Source: Gammaproteobacteria bacterium (GTDB lineage: Bacteria > Pseudomonadota > Gammaproteobacteria > SZUA-229). From it: a DNA stretch of 42,805 nt. Below the pieces are notes generated by a model that saw only the letters and a list, made by a program, of their open reading frames with translations, did no database searches and was not told the origin of the DNA. How positions within the stretch are numbered: the stretch's first letter is position 1; the number at the start of each line of letters is the position of its first letter. Positions 41,022 through 42,805 of this stretch are shown here, piece after piece. A program made the position numbers and the translations under genes. The DNA is taken from assembly GCA_022340645.1 (NCBI GenBank), contig JAJDNP010000024.1:1-42805 (forward strand). Reading direction: 5' to 3'.

Positions 41022-41645
41022 TTGGATATCAAATCGAATAATATTCTATTTGTGGGATTAGCTTCTCTTGTCATGTCCTGGCCCTCTCAGGCCGGAATGA
41101 TTTACACAGACGAGACGTCGTTTGATTCTGCTGTGGCCAGTCTGAGTCTACTATGGCAGGAGGATTTTGGGGGATTTCCACAGGGGGGTGTCGCAAATCC
41201 ATTATCGATCGCAGGCGGCCAGGCAGAAGTGAGTGGTTTTGGCGTTACGTCAGTCTTATTTCCAGCGACGTCAGAGTGGATAGGAACGACTGGCGGGTCG
41301 ACTTCCATCCAAGGCACAGGTGGCACATCATTGGGCTTGGCGGCAATTTCCTTTAATTTCGGAACTTATGAAACTGCTGGGCAGCAGGTTATTTTTAACC
41401 TTGTCGGCGGTGGATCAGACATTTCGTTAGGATATGCGATAACATCTTTCTTCCCCGACGGGGCGGCAAATTTTGCCGGCTGGATAGGTGGACCAGGTGA
41501 ACAGTTAATGGATGTAACGTTTTCCCTACAAAAGTCAGTGATCCTGGACAACATCAATGGCTACGTGCCGATACCCTCAGCAGTTTGGCTTTTTGGTTCT
41601 GGCCTTATTGGCTTAATTGGTATTGCCAGAAGAAAGAAAGCATAA
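41022..41645 (+). CDS. VPLPA-CTERM sorting-domain protein A
   Basis: A 207-residue exported protein. It has an N-terminal signal peptide (ILFVGLASLVMSWPSQAG) and a C-terminal tripartite sorting signal: the motif VPIPSAVWLFGSGLIGL, a hydrophobic helix and the basic cluster ARRKKA. This is the VPLPA variant of PEP-CTERM, recognised by exosortases that remove the tail and anchor or release the protein. The body is beta-rich and Gly/Ser/Thr-rich, with no known catalytic motif. The start is TTG 41022, supported by GGGAG seven bases upstream. A UUCG-loop terminator follows. It is convergent with a second VPLPA-CTERM gene. Confidence 0.88.
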   Translation: MDIKSNNILFVGLASLVMSWPSQAGMIYTDETSFDSAVASLSLLWQEDFGGFPQGGVANPLSIAGGQAEVSGFGVTSVLFPATSEWIGTTGGSTSIQGTGGTSLGLAAISFNFGTYETAGQQVIFNLVGGGSDISLGYAITSFFPDGAANFAGWIGGPGEQLMDVTFSLQKSVILDNINGYVPIPSAVWLFGSGLIGLIGIARRKKA

Positions 41646-41668
41646 CCGTATACAGGTTGATCATCTAT

Positions 41669-41692
41669 GGCTCCTTCGGGAGCCGTTTTTAT
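41669..41692 (+). terminator. UUCG-loop Rho-independent terminator
   Basis: GGCTCC-TTCG-GGAGCC with a stable C(UUCG)G tetraloop is followed by GTTTTTATTT. It lies 24 bp after the VPLPA-CTERM protein A stop codon. Confidence 0.95.
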
Positions 41693-41802
41693 TTGCATTG
41701 AATGTCCGTAGTGTGCCGAACATTCACTGATACTGCAAACACCTGAAGGTCCACGAACAGTACATTCTGCCCATTCGCTTAAATATGTCGAATGTCGCAT
41801 TT

Positions 41803-41855
41803 GGGTCGCGAACACCCTGTCAGCGTATTTTCACGACCGAGCAAATGCGGCACAT
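41803..41855 (+). repeat. 53-bp dispersed direct repeat, copy 1
   Basis: This segment, beginning GGGTCGCGAACACCCTGTCA and ending GCGGCACAT, recurs without a mismatch at 42749-42801. It lies between the two convergent VPLPA-CTERM genes. Confidence 0.95.
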
Positions 41856-41870
41856 CGCGGACTGTAAGGT

Positions 41871-41898
41871 AAAGAAAGCCCCGCGCAGTGGCGGGGCT
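41871..41898 (-). terminator. Terminator of VPLPA-CTERM protein B gene
   Basis: The stem GCCCCGC/GCGGGGC with a 6-nt loop is followed on the minus strand by TTTCTTT. It is 25 bp beyond the stop codon of the minus-strand gene. Confidence 0.9.
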
Positions 41899-41922
41899 AA
41901 ATTGCATAATATTTGGTCAGTA

Positions 41923-42543
41923 TTAAGTGTGAGCCTTACGCCTAGCTACTCCAACCAGGCCAAGCAGACCTGTGCCAAATAGCCAGACTGCAGCAGGTAC
42001 CGGTACCACAGTCTGAGTGAAGGTGATCTCCGTAGCGTTAGACTTAAAACCGGGATTGGTGGTCGTATACGTAAATGTCGCGGTCTTAAGGTTGGGTGTA
42101 ATCGCACCAAAGTCGGAGACTGTTGGTGAGCCTGCTGTCGTGTCAAACGACAAAGGAGAAGCCAAGTCAGTACTCGTCAACGTTGCAGAGAAACAGCTAG
42201 TGCCCAAACCTAGGCAGGGGCTGGTTGCAAGAATAAAGGCTTCGTCGAAGAAGGAACTGCTACCCGCGTCGATAGTGACATTGAACTCGAGCGTGGCTGC
42301 TGACATAAAGCTCGTATTTATAGTAAACCCGAACTCGCCCGGGCTTGCCGCATTCACACCAAGTGAAGTGCTGTCGGTTATATTGGTACTCAGCAGTGTG
42401 AAGGTCTTGTCACCCACAACAAAAGGCGAACCAGTCCAGCCACTAATATTTGTTGGGAGCGTAGACGCCTGCACGACGCCAGTAATAGCGAATAATGCAA
42501 TCGCTGAAACATATTTGATTCTTTTGCTAAATGTTTTTTTCAT
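41923..42543 (-). CDS. VPLPA-CTERM sorting-domain protein B
   Basis: A 206-residue exported protein with signal peptide (YVSAIALFAITGVVQAS) and C-terminal sorting signal VPVPAAVWLFGTGLLGL followed by VGVARRKAHT. The mature region is Thr/Ser-rich and predicted beta-structured (ATLEFNVTIDAGSSSFFDEAF and KTATFTYTTTNPGF), with two cysteines (CLGLGTSC) that may pair. The ATG 42543 has AAAGGGG just upstream. Its tail is nearly the same as in protein A, but the bodies are not obviously similar. Both should be processed by an exosortase that is not in the window. Confidence 0.9.
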   Translation of the reverse strand: MKKTFSKRIKYVSAIALFAITGVVQASTLPTNISGWTGSPFVVGDKTFTLLSTNITDSTSLGVNAASPGEFGFTINTSFMSAATLEFNVTIDAGSSSFFDEAFILATSPCLGLGTSCFSATLTSTDLASPLSFDTTAGSPTVSDFGAITPNLKTATFTYTTTNPGFKSNATEITFTQTVVPVPAAVWLFGTGLLGLVGVARRKAHT

Positions 42544-42805
42544 TTCCCCTTTCCCTTTTTGTTTGATTATTCGTCATTGCGACGAATATATTGTTATTAA
42601 GATAAAAAAGTAGCAAGATTCATGCCGTAATAAGAAAGCACATAATTAACAGTATGTTAGAAAAAGGCGGATAATTTAATGGTGCTGAAAGTGTAAAACT
42701 AACCATACAAGTTTCGGGATTCTTTACAGATACACGACAGTCTGAAAGGGGTCGCGAACACCCTGTCAGCGTATTTTCACGACCGAGCAAATGCGGCACA
42801 TTTTG
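42544..42805. other. Window end: promoter region and repeat copy 2
   Basis: AT-rich sequence upstream of VPLPA-CTERM gene B, likely its promoter, followed by the second repeat copy. No gene is seen before the window end. Confidence 0.5.
42749..42801 (+). repeat. 53-bp dispersed direct repeat, copy 2
   Basis: An exact copy of 41803-41855, cut off soon afterwards by the window edge, so the full repeat unit may be longer on this side. Confidence 0.95.

Overview
The window looks like a chromosomal segment of a free-living gammaproteobacterium. Two gene orders known from Enterobacteria and their relatives are preserved: xerD-dsbC, and lptF/lptG divergent from pepA followed by valS. Siroheme synthase CysG, ParE and a PatZ-type acetyltransferase fit the same placement. 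Sorting-signal proteins of the VPLPA-CTERM type and large secreted subtilases with PKD, dockerin and thrombospondin-type-3 modules suggest an environmental, probably aquatic, bacterium with an exosortase system. Species cannot be named from the sequence alone.

Layout. 0.2-5.4 kb (minus strand): cysG, a monothiol-pair glutaredoxin and a DUF302 protein form a probable operon, followed by an orphan GspE/PilB-type ATPase with acylphosphatase, and a LysM lipoprotein. 5.6-7.0 kb (plus): a tightly overlapped operon of an ArsC-like protein, a WrbA-type quinone reductase and a DUF2069 membrane protein. 7.4-10.8 kb (minus): a 1134-residue PKD-PPC-subtilase lipoprotein. 11.0-16.7 kb: parE (minus) and a 1200-residue AddA-like helicase-nuclease (plus) without a visible AddB. 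16.8-19.4 kb (minus): dsbC, xerD and a lysine-repeat histone-H1-like gene whose frame breaks at a 10-A tract. 19.9-28.4 kb: lptG and lptF (minus), then pepA, a very acidic unknown protein where holC normally sits, valS, a conserved unknown and a DUF1304 protein (plus). 28.5-40.0 kb is more mixed: an MFS carrier, a minus-strand cluster of an NTF2-like protein, gamma-glutamylcyclotransferase-like protein, thioesterase and SelW-like protein, a second subtilase with a non-canonical catalytic motif, hairpin repeats, a class C beta-lactamase-like hydrolase, a YbhB-type protein and a PatZ-type fusion.

40.3-42.8 kb: a tRNA-Ala(CGC) gene marks the edge of an accessory region with sparse coding, a G12 tract, two convergent VPLPA-CTERM genes and copies of a 53-bp dispersed repeat.

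The most unusual material is non-coding. At least four intergenic regions (2.4, 13.0, 16.7 and 27.4 kb) carry outward-mirrored arrays of degenerate 7-bp units, and a fifth (29.8 kb) carries the same architecture built from 8-bp units. Two long stem-loop repeats lie at 35.0-35.4 kb, one bounded by 18-bp terminal inverted repeats that contain the start codon of the neighbouring gene. These look like families of dispersed, structure-forming repeats. No complete new defence or metabolic system could be demonstrated.
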